Of a stretch of DNA of 64,000 nt, positions 31,682 to 41,132 are shown piece after piece. Origin of the DNA: Spirochaetota bacterium (GTDB lineage: Bacteria; Spirochaetota; UBA4802; JAGODF01). The first letter of the stretch is position 1, and each line of letters starts with the position of its first letter. The translations under genes were made by a program, and so were the position numbers. The stretch is from NCBI GenBank assembly GCA_029974015.1, contig JARKUF010000014.1:64217-128216 (forward strand), read 5' to 3'. Below the pieces are notes generated by a model. It was given only the letters and a program-made list of their open reading frames with translations. It had not been told where the DNA came from and searched no databases.

Positions 31682-32174
31682 ATCTGGGCCCACCCACAAA
31701 CCCTCCCTTGGTACTTTCTTTTGCCATCTGCATTACTAAAAAGTCAGTCAAGATGAGTATATAAAACAAATACCGCGTTCTTTTCAATCTTTGAGATTTT
31801 TCTCGTAAAGACACCAGCGTTTGTGTGGGTTTATCCTTGGTGGGGGGCACTTACTGTCTTCATTACCGTATATATCCCCTTCTTCGTGTTTTTTCTGTAC
31901 TGTTACGACTGGAAGCCACGGACACAGCAGGCCGTGATTGGGGGCCTTTTCGGCATCAACACTGCAGCAATGATCCTGTTTGCGGGCTTTCTTGGCTGGA
32001 TATAAACTGGTGGAGCGCCGACATACGCATCCATGCTTCGTGGATTAAAATATTGACTTTTTTACCACAATTTTACATTATAATAGTAAGTTGCCGGTAT
32101 GCGTGTATTTAGGGGTTCTGAAAAAGCCGCGTTTTTGTGCGACGCGAAAATTTTAAGGCCCCTGTCATGGGGCT

Positions 32175-32475
32175 TTTTCCCGGGAGGGGGGAGGTTTCAT
32201 GATCGCCGAAGCGCTGCTGGTATGCGGTGTAAACAAAAGCTATGACCTTGGCATCTACCTGCCAGACCCTTGAAGCATAGGGCTTCGTTTTGTTTGGCAA
32301 ACTTGCCCGGTCTGGCCGGCCTCATGCGATTCCTGTTCGTCGTGCCAGGACTTTGCCGCCGTCCTCCTTCAGATTTAACCTCGCGATGGTTACCCTTGCC
32401 TTGATCTAATTATTGGTGCTATCAACCCCCCTTAGTGGACTTTCACCACCAAGCGTGCGCCCGTGTCGGGCGCAC
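32175..32475 (-). mobile_element. truncated group II intron 5' region (domain I and beyond), no RT ORF, 3' boundary uncertain
   Basis: Minus strand begins GTGCGCCCGACACGGGCGCAC (5' GUGYG) and continues GGTGAAAGTCC...GCGAGGTTAAATCTGAAGGAGGACGGCGGCAAAGTCCTGGCACGACGAACAGGAATCGCATGAGGCC, typical bacterial group II intron domain I sequence; no domain V seen. Confidence 0.7.
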
Positions 32476-32483
32476 GAAAAAAA

Positions 32484-32520
32484 AACAAGGGCATCCTTTA
32501 TTTAGGATGCCCTTGTTTTT
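32484..32520 (-). terminator. tRNA-His terminator hairpin (AACAAGGGCATCC...GGATGCCCTTGTT)
   Basis: Long perfect stem, T9 tract on the minus strand immediately after it. Confidence 0.85.
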
Positions 32521-32538
32521 CGGCACTGTACAGCCAGG

Positions 32539-32612
32539 GGTGGCTGACGGGAATTGAACCCGCGACAACAGGAGCCACAATCCTGGGCTCTGCCAACTGA
32601 GCTACAGCCACC
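32539..32612 (-). tRNA. tRNA-His (GTG)
   Basis: Cloverleaf on minus: GGTGGCTGTAGCTCAGTTGGCAGAGCCCAGGATTGTGGCTCCTGTTGTCGCGGGTTCAATTCCCGTCAGCCACC; G-1 present. Confidence 0.95.
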
Positions 32613-32699
32613 ATGGATGAATCAGAAAACATTTATAATGTGGGGTGAAAATTGTCAATATAATATTTTCGGCGCCAATCGGCAACCGGCCTGTTGAAA

Positions 32700-32860
32700 C
32701 ATAAAAACATGTGCGGCAGCCTCAATGATTAGATTAGAGATACTCTAATGAATTATAACTACTGGCATATTCAAGATTAAGGTTTTTCCGCCCGCCGAAG
32801 GCGGGCTGAAAAACGAAGTTTTTGTGACTGCCGTTAATTTTTTTGATTCCCATAAACTGG
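32700..32860. repeat. dispersed intergenic repeat copy
   Basis: GGTTTTTCCGCCCGCCGAAGGCGGGCTGAAAAAC with AT-rich flanks. Confidence 0.8.
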
Positions 32861-32943
32861 CACTGCTGGCAAAATCAGAATTCGGGATTCCCCACCAGGT
32901 GAAGACCGGCTGGAAATCCTGAGCTCTGATTCAGTGAAACATA

Positions 32944-33450
32944 ATGAAACCCAAAAACAAGGACATAAAAAATGGAGATGGAAGCCCGGCGGACGGTCCG
33001 AGGCCTTACGTACTCCTCGGCATCGGCAACCGGCTTCGGGGTGACGACGGCGCCGGGGGCGTTCTGGCCGAAAGGTTCTCCGCCCCTGGATGGGTTTCTA
33101 TGGACTGCGGCAGCATGCCTGAAAACTTCACGGGCCCGGTGCGAAAGATTAATCCGCGGTTCCTGGTAATTGTCGACGCCTGTGACATGGAACTGGCCCC
33201 CGGTGAATTCAGACGGCTGGACCCGGCCGGCATAGAAAGACATCAGGGGTTTAACACGCATCGCCCTCCCATGGCCATGCTTCTTGAAAGGCTCCGGGAA
33301 AGCGCCGGGGAAATCGTCTGGATTGGCATACAGCCCCTGAGTTTGGAATTCGGTGAAGGATTGAGCGCCCCGGTGGAGGAAGCAATCGGGGCCCTGGGGA
33401 AATTGCTCGCAAGGGACAATTGGGAAAGCATCCTCCCCTTTCATTCCTGA
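32944..33450 (+). CDS. hydrogenase maturation protease
   Basis: LGIGNRLRGDDGAG, ALVIVDACDME-like LVIVDACD, HRPPMAMLLERL, WIGIQPLSLEFGEGLS. Confidence 0.85.
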   Translation: MKPKNKDIKNGDGSPADGPRPYVLLGIGNRLRGDDGAGGVLAERFSAPGWVSMDCGSMPENFTGPVRKINPRFLVIVDACDMELAPGEFRRLDPAGIERHQGFNTHRPPMAMLLERLRESAGEIVWIGIQPLSLEFGEGLSAPVEEAIGALGKLLARDNWESILPFHS

Positions 33451-33902
33451 GGCGTATCCGGCTTCTCCTCAGGGGCCACCTCGTTTTTCCTGCGCTCCTC
33501 AAGGCCTACCACCAGGGAGGGGCTATTGCGGTCGTAATCGGCCATCATGAAATCGCCGCTCATGGTGATGGCGTCGCGGGGGCACACCTTCACGCACTCC
33601 GAGCAGAAGGTGCAACGGGCGAGATAGATGACTATCCGCTTCGTCCGCTTTTCCTTTTCAATAACCGGGTACATTTCGATTGCCCGGGCGGGGCACACCT
33701 TCTCGCACATGGCGCATCCAATGCATGCCTGATAATCGAAGGCCAGGCGCCCCCGATAGTCCGGCGGCGTGGGAACCGGCGCTATTAGAGGCTTTCGGGC
33801 GAGGAATTCCGACACGGACGCGGGCTTGCGTTTCGCCGGAAAGAGGTTCGTCGATTTTTCCGTGAAGAACTGCTCAATTATTTTGTACACGCTCGCAAGC
33901 AT
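33441..33902 (-). CDS. mbhN: hydrogenase 4Fe-4S subunit (MbhN/NuoI-like)
   Basis: Two clusters CIGCAMCEKVCP and CTFCSECVKVCP; operon position. Confidence 0.85.
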   Translation of the reverse strand: MLASVYKIIEQFFTEKSTNLFPAKRKPASVSEFLARKPLIAPVPTPPDYRGRLAFDYQACIGCAMCEKVCPARAIEMYPVIEKEKRTKRIVIYLARCTFCSECVKVCPRDAITMSGDFMMADYDRNSPSLVVGLEERRKNEVAPEEKPDTPQE

Positions 33903-33924
33903 GGCGTTCTCCTTTCGCGCAGGC

Positions 33925-34959
33925 TTAAAGCCCCGAAATCCTCGGATCGAGATAGATAAGCAGGTATCCTGCAATGCTGAGCATCGACAGGGTGATGAGA
34001 AAAAGCTTTGCCGCCTGCGAAATTTTAAGCCGCGCCATTGCGACGCGCACCGCGGTAATCGCCACAGTATATACTATAATCACTTTTACGATAAAAAGCA
34101 GAATATCCAGGGCAAATGTGTAATCGCCCCCCGCGATGACGATACGAAACCCCGTGAGGTCCGTAAAACCATGTGGGAAAAATAAAACCACAAAAAGCGC
34201 CGTAAAGGCCAGGGACTTCACCGCGTCGGCGAGACCGTAGAGGGCCAGATATTTTCCCGAATATTCAGCAAGAAGGCCTTCGGCAATTTCCGTTTCAGCC
34301 TCGGCCTGGTCGAATGGGACCTTCCCGGTTTCAGCGGGGACTACCGCCATGAGGGTCAGGACCAGGAGCCCCCCGCCCAGGATTCCCATTGGGCCCATTC
34401 CGGTCCAGATTGGATTAGACGCCACGGTGAGCAGGGAGAATGGATGCGCCCCTCCGGCTGCCTGGGACATCTTCCAGGCCACTGCGATTACGACGATGGC
34501 CAGGGGGACCTCGACGCTCATCAGGATGACCACTTCGCGCTGGGCCCCCACGGTGGCGTAAGGCGACCCCGAGGCGAACCCTCCGGCAATGAGGGAGATG
34601 GCGGGTATCATGAGCAGGTACAGGATGACGATAAGGTCCCCGGCGGTGAGGAAGGGCCCGGAAGACCCATGGAGATAATAGAGATATGGCAGAACGACGT
34701 ATATCAGGAGGACCGATGTTGACGCCAGGGCAAGCACCGGCGCTCCCCGGAAAATCCAGCTTACGGAATTTTCGGGGATGATGGTCTGTTTGATCATAAG
34801 CTTTTCCAGGTCGTAGAAGGGCTGGAGAAGGGGCGGCCCCACCCGGGATTGGAAATAGGCCGCGAATTTCCTGTCGATGCCCCTGATAAAAAGGCCCAGG
34901 AAAATGCCAAGGACCAGGAGGCCCAGGGAAAAGGCGATGACGATCAGGAGTTCCCGCAT
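33925..34959 (-). CDS. mbhM: hydrogenase membrane subunit (MbhM/NuoH-like)
   Basis: SRVGPPLLQPFYDLEKLMIK, PFDQAEAETEIAEGLLAEYSGKYLALYGLAD; start at MRELLIVIAF. Confidence 0.9.
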   Translation of the reverse strand: MRELLIVIAFSLGLLVLGIFLGLFIRGIDRKFAAYFQSRVGPPLLQPFYDLEKLMIKQTIIPENSVSWIFRGAPVLALASTSVLLIYVVLPYLYYLHGSSGPFLTAGDLIVILYLLMIPAISLIAGGFASGSPYATVGAQREVVILMSVEVPLAIVVIAVAWKMSQAAGGAHPFSLLTVASNPIWTGMGPMGILGGGLLVLTLMAVVPAETGKVPFDQAEAETEIAEGLLAEYSGKYLALYGLADAVKSLAFTALFVVLFFPHGFTDLTGFRIVIAGGDYTFALDILLFIVKVIIVYTVAITAVRVAMARLKISQAAKLFLITLSMLSIAGYLLIYLDPRISGL

Positions 34960-36188
34960 GTCGCTTTGATCCTTTTCTGTTTTTCCACGGAAAGGCGGTG
35001 AAGCTCCTCTGCCGTGAACGATAATCCACCGCAGCCGTTTTTTATTACCGTCATCCGGTCCGCGCAGGCGATGCACGGGTCAATTGAGGCGGCTATAATC
35101 GGAATGTCGGCGATTTCCGCTCCATTGAACATGACGGCCCAGGCCGCCGCGTTTGAATACGTGGGGGCCTTCACTTTAATCTGGGCGGGCCCTTCCCTCT
35201 CATCCAGGATGTCGAAATGGGCCACCTCTCCGCGGGGGGCCTCGTATCGGCCAAGGCCATCGCCCTTCACTTTCTTCAATTGGTTGATGAGCTTTATCGC
35301 CTTAGACTCCACCACGATTTCGCCATCGGGCATATTGTCCAGGCAGAAGCCGACTATTTCGACCGACTGCTTCATTTCAAGGACGCGCACTATCATCCTG
35401 TCGAACACATCACCCCGGGGTTCCTTCCCGATGTCCCGGGGGCTCGCGGGACGGAGCCACTCGATGTCGGGATAGGCGTTACAGGGATAGTCAATCCGCA
35501 CATCTTTTGGAAGCCCCGAGGCCCGGGCCGTTGGCCCCACGGCGCAGAGCGCCACTGCGTCTTCGTAGGTGAGGACGCCGATGTCCCGGCAGCGCATCTG
35601 GACGGTCAGGTCCTCCAGAAGAATTTCCCTTGTGCGGTTATACAGTTCGCGGTAATAATCCAGCGTCTCCTCTAAAATTCCGTAATGCTCCGGGGCGATA
35701 TCGCGGCGGACGCCGCCGATGGTTAGCATGGCGTAGTTGACGCGGTTTCCTGTAAGAAGCTCCAGGCAGTCCATCACCTTCTCCCGGATGTCCCAGGTGT
35801 GGAGGAAGAGCGTATCGAATCCAATCTCGTGGGCGGCCACGCCCGTCCAGAGGAGGTGGGAGTGGAGCCGCTCAAGCTCGCCTATAATGGTGCGGACGTA
35901 CTTCGCCCGGGGCGGCACCTCTATCCCCGCGGCGTTTTCCACGGCGAGGCAGTATGCCATGGGATGGGAAACAGAGCAGATGCCGCAGATCCTTTCCAGA
36001 AGGTAAATCACCTGGATGAAGTTCCGCTCCCGCGCGACATGTTCAATCCCCCGGTGCGTGTACCCGAAATCCATGTCGGTGCGCACGATCTTTTCCCCAT
36101 CCACCTCGAAGGAGAATTTCACCGGCTCTTTGAAAGCCGGATGCGTGGGGCCGATGCTCAGGGGAAAGGTGCTTGTGCTTTTGCTCAT
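34944..36188 (-). CDS. mbhL: [NiFe] hydrogenase large subunit, group 4 (MbhL-like)
   Basis: Both Ni-Fe CxxC motifs: RICGICSVSH and DPCIACADR. Confidence 0.9.
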   Translation of the reverse strand: MSKSTSTFPLSIGPTHPAFKEPVKFSFEVDGEKIVRTDMDFGYTHRGIEHVARERNFIQVIYLLERICGICSVSHPMAYCLAVENAAGIEVPPRAKYVRTIIGELERLHSHLLWTGVAAHEIGFDTLFLHTWDIREKVMDCLELLTGNRVNYAMLTIGGVRRDIAPEHYGILEETLDYYRELYNRTREILLEDLTVQMRCRDIGVLTYEDAVALCAVGPTARASGLPKDVRIDYPCNAYPDIEWLRPASPRDIGKEPRGDVFDRMIVRVLEMKQSVEIVGFCLDNMPDGEIVVESKAIKLINQLKKVKGDGLGRYEAPRGEVAHFDILDEREGPAQIKVKAPTYSNAAAWAVMFNGAEIADIPIIAASIDPCIACADRMTVIKNGCGGLSFTAEELHRLSVEKQKRIKATCGNS

Positions 36189-36700
36189 CGCCCGCCTCCC
36201 CTTCCCGCTCCCCTGTACGTTTCGAGCATGGGCTTCATCTCAGGCGGGAGATTGCCCGGGGTGAAGAGTCGCCTTTCGTCGGGGATATCTTCGATGTCAA
36301 TGCCTAACATCTCCCGGGTTTCCCTTTCCATAAAGAGGATGCCGGGGACGATATCAGTCACGGTGCGGATTCTAAGGTCGTCCCTGGGCACCTGCGCCGT
36401 TATGATGACGGGAAGTTCCATATAGTTTCCCGTCCCCCCATAGATGGTGAAAGGATAGATGAGGTCAATGCGGTCCTCATATTCCCGGGAAGCCATGGGA
36501 CATGAGATATGAGGAGCGCCGAACCGGCTTAAGAATGTTACGGCCATATGAAAATGCCGCCGGTGAAAGGTGAGCCAGAGGGAGCGCTGGTCCCTGGGGC
36601 GCTTCACCCCTTCGGGGCGGTTCCTTATCTCGCAATGCAGGAGGTCTTCGCCGAATTCGGACTTGAATTGTTCTACAAGTATATCATGAAGCGGCAGCAT
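36185..36700 (-). CDS. mbhK: NuoC/30-kDa-like subunit (MbhK-like)
   Basis: MERETREMLGIDIEDIPDERRLFTP. Confidence 0.85.
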   Translation of the reverse strand: MLPLHDILVEQFKSEFGEDLLHCEIRNRPEGVKRPRDQRSLWLTFHRRHFHMAVTFLSRFGAPHISCPMASREYEDRIDLIYPFTIYGGTGNYMELPVIITAQVPRDDLRIRTVTDIVPGILFMERETREMLGIDIEDIPDERRLFTPGNLPPEMKPMLETYRGAGRGGGR

Positions 36701-37190
36701 TGTCCTTCTCCAGGGATTCGATTTTCAGCCAGGCCTTCACCACGCCGTAAATTATCGCCTCGGGGCGCGGGGGGCATCCGGGAATGTACACGTCCACTGG
36801 TATGCAGGTATCCACCGGCCCCGCCATGGCGTAGGACTCCTGGAAGACCCCCTTCGTGGAGCCGCAGCCGCCCACAACGACCACAAGCTTCGGGTCCGGG
36901 ACCTGGTGGTACACGCGAAGCACATTTTCGCGGATCTTCTCCGTAAGGGTCCCAGTTACCAGCAGGATATCGGCATGGCGCGGCGTCCCGACGAGCTTTA
37001 TGCCGAACCTCTCGGCGTCGTAGCGCGGCGTCAGGGTCGCCAGGATTTCAATATCGCAGGCATTGCAGGAGCCAGCATTGATGTGGAATGCCCAGAGGGA
37101 CCGGGACATCTTTTTCAGCATCTTTGCGGTGTTCACAGTAGGCCACCTCCAATAAGGAGAAGACAGATGGAAACAGTGAAGGCAAGCCAT
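36684..37190 (-). CDS. mbhJ: hydrogenase small subunit (MbhJ/NuoB-like); start likely 37121-37136
   Basis: NAGSCNACDIEILA, VVVVGGCGSTKGVFQ, VDVYIPGCPPRPEAI. Confidence 0.9.
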   Translation of the reverse strand: MACLHCFHLSSPYWRWPTVNTAKMLKKMSRSLWAFHINAGSCNACDIEILATLTPRYDAERFGIKLVGTPRHADILLVTGTLTEKIRENVLRVYHQVPDPKLVVVVGGCGSTKGVFQESYAMAGPVDTCIPVDVYIPGCPPRPEAIIYGVVKAWLKIESLEKDNAAAS

Positions 37191-37486
37191 TTCATGTAAT
37201 CGTTCAGGTCGCCGTTGTGGAGGGAGTCGACTCCCCTGTAGTAAAAATCCAGGGCCTTTCTGAAACCCCAGTAAAGATTGGACGATTTAACATTGTAATC
37301 GATCTCGTCGAGATTTCCGGAGTTGAATGGTTTAACCTGGTCGGTGCCTTTATGGTAGTCGGCGCGGAAAAAGAGCTTCCCGGCAAACGCGATGAGAAGG
37401 GCAATGATGATAAAAAGCGCCAGAAGGACCAGGGGATTCCAGTGAATGCCCGGCATGGTTTTCCATATATACTCATGGGCCGTCAT
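37133..37486 (-). CDS. mbhI: small membrane subunit in hydrogenase operon (MbhI position)
   Basis: Two TM segments; sits between MrpD-like and NuoB-like genes. Confidence 0.65.
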   Translation of the reverse strand: MTAHEYIWKTMPGIHWNPLVLLALFIIIALLIAFAGKLFFRADYHKGTDQVKPFNSGNLDEIDYNVKSSNLYWGFRKALDFYYRGVDSLHNGDLNDYMKWLAFTVSICLLLIGGGLL

Positions 37487-37496
37487 AACCCGCCTC

Positions 37497-39062
37497 CTAC
37501 CTTCCCGGCACCAGGCCCGCCACGGCGGGTTCAACCAGGTATTTCAGCACTTCCCCGGGGAAGAGGCCCATGGCCAGCACGAGGAAGCAGAATACTCCCA
37601 TGGCCGCCGTCACGGTGGCAGGGAGTGGCTCGTCAATGACGATAATATCTTCATTACGGGGCCCCAGAAACGCGCCGTAGAACACTTTTAAAAACGACGC
37701 CAGGGTGAGGACCGACACGAACATGGCGATGATGGCCAGGATAGGGCTGAACCGATACACCGATTCATAAATCAGGATTTTTGAGGCAAAACCATTGAAA
37801 GGGGGTACCCCCGATATCGCCAGCGCGCCGGCTATGAAGCAGAGGGTCGTGAATGTGTCCCGGTGGGCCATCCCCATCATTTTATTCAGGTCCCTGGTGC
37901 CGAAGCGCAACACCATGACCCCCGAAGTGAGAAAGAGGAGCCCTTTATAGAAGGCGTGGTTCATGATGTGGAATATTCCTCCCATCATGGCGTCGCGCCC
38001 GAAGGCCGCGTATGCGGCACCGCCCGGGTCCATGTAGACCACGACCCCAACGCCAACACCGAGGAGCATGTAGCCGGTCTGGGAAATAGCGTGATACGCC
38101 ATGAGGCGCTTCACATCGTGCTGGACCAGCGCCATGGTGACGCCCACGAACATCGAAAGCACTCCCAGGACGATGATGATCCACCCCAGGGTATGGTAGT
38201 TCAGGGTCACATCCGAAACGGGGTTCCCGAAGAGGGAGAAGGAGAGCCGGAAAACACCGTAGAGGCTCGCCTGGCTCGCGGAAACGAGGGCGGCGGTAAC
38301 TGGGGCCGGGGCTTCGGAGTAGGCGTCGGGCACCCACATATGCATGGGAATGGCGCCGGCCTTCATCGCCAGGGGGACCACCATGAATATCAGGGCTATC
38401 TTGTCGAGGAGAGTAAAGCGTATCACCCCGTGGAGATACTCGATATTGAAAGAGCCGTACTGGGAGTAGAAAAACGCTATCCCTATCAGAAGAAAGCTGG
38501 TGGCGACGGCGCTTATCATCATGTACTTGTATCCCGCGTAGGGGGAAAATTTCCTGTTATAGCTGTAAGATACAAGGGCCGAGGACGAAATCGAGAGTAT
38601 CTCGAGAAACACGAAGAAGTTGAAAAGGTCATTGGTGAATTCGAGGCCGAGCATGCCCACGAGCATGAGCATGAGAAGGATAGTGTAGTAATTTTTTCTC
38701 GGGTCCTCGGGGACATATTTCATGGAATACACATACGAAACCAGGACCACCACCGCCGAAGTCAGCGCCATGAAGATTGAAAAGCCGTCTATCTTCAGCA
38801 TGATTCTGATGGGGAAATCAAGCCCCTGGGGCAAAATCTGGGCTGGAGATTGGGCGCCGAGGACGTAGACCAGGGGGGCGCCCTCTCTTGAGAGGCGCAG
38901 GGCAAGAAGGACGACCATTACGTTCACTGAAAGGATGGCAAGCAAGGCCGCGGCATTGCGGGCACGAAAGTGCGCTTTTTCTATGATAGGCAGAAGGAAG
39001 GCCGCGAAAAGCGGCACTGTGATGGCCAGTATGGGAAGGTGTTCAATCATTGCTTTCAACAC
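37497..39062 (-). CDS. mbhH: proton-conducting membrane transporter, MrpD/NuoN-like (MbhH)
   Basis: LEFTNDLFNFFVFLEILSISSSALVSY, HMWVPDAYSEAPAPVTAALVSAS, HDVKRLMAYHAISQTGYMLLG. Confidence 0.9.
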   Translation of the reverse strand: MLKAMIEHLPILAITVPLFAAFLLPIIEKAHFRARNAAALLAILSVNVMVVLLALRLSREGAPLVYVLGAQSPAQILPQGLDFPIRIMLKIDGFSIFMALTSAVVVLVSYVYSMKYVPEDPRKNYYTILLMLMLVGMLGLEFTNDLFNFFVFLEILSISSSALVSYSYNRKFSPYAGYKYMMISAVATSFLLIGIAFFYSQYGSFNIEYLHGVIRFTLLDKIALIFMVVPLAMKAGAIPMHMWVPDAYSEAPAPVTAALVSASQASLYGVFRLSFSLFGNPVSDVTLNYHTLGWIIIVLGVLSMFVGVTMALVQHDVKRLMAYHAISQTGYMLLGVGVGVVVYMDPGGAAYAAFGRDAMMGGIFHIMNHAFYKGLLFLTSGVMVLRFGTRDLNKMMGMAHRDTFTTLCFIAGALAISGVPPFNGFASKILIYESVYRFSPILAIIAMFVSVLTLASFLKVFYGAFLGPRNEDIIVIDEPLPATVTAAMGVFCFLVLAMGLFPGEVLKYLVEPAVAGLVPGR

Positions 39063-39402
39063 CCCTGAGATTGCGGATGTCCATGGTATCGTTATGGCGA
39101 TGGGTCAGCACCGCGAAGGTCAGCATGAGGGCCGTAGTGGCGAACCCGATGACGATATTGGTGAGAATTAAAGCCTGGGGCGTCGGAAGGACCATGGAAA
39201 GGCCTTCCAGCTCCGGGGCCATGGTGAAGATCGGGGCCGTGCCGCCGGGGCGATACCCCAGGGTGATAAAAAGGAGGTTCACTCCGGCTTCGAGAATATT
39301 CAGGGCTATTACGATCTTGATGAGATTGCGCTTATAAAGGATGGCCGCAAGGCCCGCCATTATAAGTAGAATCGACGTGAGATAGAGAAAAAAATTACTC
39401 AT
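39043..39402 (-). CDS. mbhG: MrpC/NuoK-like subunit (MbhG)
   Basis: LIKIVIALNILEAGVNLLFI, TPQALILTNIVIGFATTALML. Confidence 0.9.
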   Translation of the reverse strand: MSNFFLYLTSILLIMAGLAAILYKRNLIKIVIALNILEAGVNLLFITLGYRPGGTAPIFTMAPELEGLSMVLPTPQALILTNIVIGFATTALMLTFAVLTHRHNDTMDIRNLRGVESND

Positions 39403-39405
39403 GGT

Positions 39406-40251
39406 TCAAATATCCCTGCCGCCCCCGGCCCTGGAGGCGTACCTTGTGAAATGGTAAAGCTGGATAAGGATTATACTTATGCCGAAAAAGACCTCAACGC
39501 CCACAGCAAGGCTCAGGAGCGGTAAAATCCCGGCCGAATTGAGAAACCCCGGGTTAGGGCCGAAAGGAATGGTCCTGCCGAGAAACAGCGGCGATCCATT
39601 GGCCAGGAAGTTATAAAGAAACGACGCCGTGATCCCCGCAAATCCCAGGCTGATGAACACCGTGAGCCCCAGGGACTCGAAAAAAGAAAAAATGACCTTG
39701 GTCCTCTGTACATGGCGGGTGATGAGGAGGCTTATAAGGAGGAGCGCCGTCCCGGAGGCCATGACGGCGCCTCCCTGAAAACCTCCGCCGGGCGATATAT
39801 GGCCGTGAAGCACCAGATAGATTCCGAAGGAGATGATAAGCGGGAAAAGCATAAAAGAGCCGAAGGATATTATCCTTGAGACGTTCCGGGGAAACTCATC
39901 CGGGCCCCTGAAGTTCGCCTCCATGACATAGTTCTGGTTATAGAGAAACGACATGAGCATCGAAATGGCGCACACAACGATAAAAAGCACTGTAGCCTCT
40001 CCCAGGGTGTCGAAGCCGCGATAATCGAACACGACGCTCGCTACGATATTATTGGAGCCTGTTTCCCTCTGCCCATTTCTCAGGAAATAATCGTCCATTG
40101 TATCGACGTTCCGCATATCGGTAACTGTGTCACCGCGGAAGCGAAAAACATCGCGGTTCCCCAGGGGTTCCCCCACGGGGTGGAGGCGCATAACGGCCAC
40201 CAGAAGAAAACCGGCGATGAACACCACGGAAAGCAGGCTAATAAGTCTCAT
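39406..40251 (-). CDS. MrpA C-terminal/MrpB-like fused subunit (MbhE/F)
   Basis: NIVASVVFDYRGFDTLGEATVLF; SPGGGFQGGAVMASGTALLL; start at MRLISLLSVV. Confidence 0.85.
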   Translation of the reverse strand: MRLISLLSVVFIAGFLLVAVMRLHPVGEPLGNRDVFRFRGDTVTDMRNVDTMDDYFLRNGQRETGSNNIVASVVFDYRGFDTLGEATVLFIVVCAISMLMSFLYNQNYVMEANFRGPDEFPRNVSRIISFGSFMLFPLIISFGIYLVLHGHISPGGGFQGGAVMASGTALLLISLLITRHVQRTKVIFSFFESLGLTVFISLGFAGITASFLYNFLANGSPLFLGRTIPFGPNPGFLNSAGILPLLSLAVGVEVFFGISIILIQLYHFTRYASRAGGGRDI

Positions 40252-40493
40252 TCTTCCCTCCTCCTGGTGAGCTTTACAGCGATGACGAAGATGCAGGTGG
40301 TCAGGGCCGCCCCTATCCCGGCTTCGGCGATGGCCACATCCGGAGCGTCCAGATGGAAGTAAATGACCGTGAGAACCAGGCTTAAAACAGAAAAGCTCAC
40401 TACACATGCAAGAAGGTCGCGGAAGTAAAGGCTCAGGAACGCCGCGATGATGATAACTATGGAGAGTATTATGAATATGATGGGAGATATCAT
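40248..40493 (-). CDS. mbhD: MbhD/DUF4040-like subunit
   Basis: VLSLVLTVIYFHLDAPDVAIAEAGIGAALTT. Confidence 0.85.
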   Translation of the reverse strand: MISPIIFIILSIVIIIAAFLSLYFRDLLACVVSFSVLSLVLTVIYFHLDAPDVAIAEAGIGAALTTCIFVIAVKLTRRREE

Positions 40494-40849
40494 TCAGCGG
40501 CCTCCCTTTGCTTTTTGTCCCGGTCCCGAAGTTCGTCGATCTTCACCCCATAGGGCTTGATGCCGTGGATGAGGGCCGCCCGGGCGATGGCGTGTGCGCT
40601 TATTGGATTGGTAAATATAATAACCAGAAGCGCTATCGCCGAATGCACTATGATAGTGATATTTGGAGTCTGGTCGAAAAAGAAAGTTTTCAAAATGACC
40701 CCGGCCACGATGAAAATACTGCCGAAGGTGGTGGTCTTCGTGGCGGCGTGGAGCCTGGTATAGATGTCCGGAAAACGGAAGAGCCCCACAATGCAGATGG
40801 CGTTGATGAAAAGCCCAATACCGAAGAAGGTAAATATCACATAAAGCAT
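40490..40849 (-). CDS. mbhC: MrpG-like antiporter subunit (MbhC)
   Basis: VGLFRFPDIYTRLHAATKTTTFGSIFI, NPISAHAIARAAL. Confidence 0.9.
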   Translation of the reverse strand: MLYVIFTFFGIGLFINAICIVGLFRFPDIYTRLHAATKTTTFGSIFIVAGVILKTFFFDQTPNITIIVHSAIALLVIIFTNPISAHAIARAALIHGIKPYGVKIDELRDRDKKQREAAE

Positions 40850-40850
40850 G

Positions 40851-41132
40851 TCATTTTTTCTCCTCGAGGAAGTACCGGGCGATGTAAACCGTGCCGATGA
40901 AGGAGATGATGCCATACACGATCCCGATGTCAATATAGAGAGCCTTGTCATGATAGGCCCCCAGGACGATCATGAGGACGATGATGAGGGTGTTAATGGT
41001 GTCCAGGACCACTATGCGTTCGGGTACATTGCGGCTGAATGCAATTCGAATGGTCATAAGGAGGATGTAGACGCTTATGAGGAGCGCTGACACCAGAAAG
41101 AGCGTATTCAATGATCCGGCGATGTTACCCAT
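40851..41132 (-). CDS. mbhB: MrpF-like antiporter subunit (MbhB)
   Basis: MrpF-size 93-aa protein with GPS/DR-type core RNVPERIVVLDTINTLIIVLMIVLGA. Confidence 0.85.
   Translation of the reverse strand: MGNIAGSLNTLFLVSALLISVYILLMTIRIAFSRNVPERIVVLDTINTLIIVLMIVLGAYHDKALYIDIGIVYGIISFIGTVYIARYFLEEKK

Noticed and set aside
31823-32005. 60-aa membrane-like ORF (GTG start)
   Set aside because: TM-like composition but no convincing SD or family signature; could be a gene relic next to the intron fragment, left unannotated.
37863-38780. 305-aa plus-strand ORF
   Set aside because: Antisense shadow of the MrpD-like subunit; His/Glu/Gly-rich, low-complexity translation.
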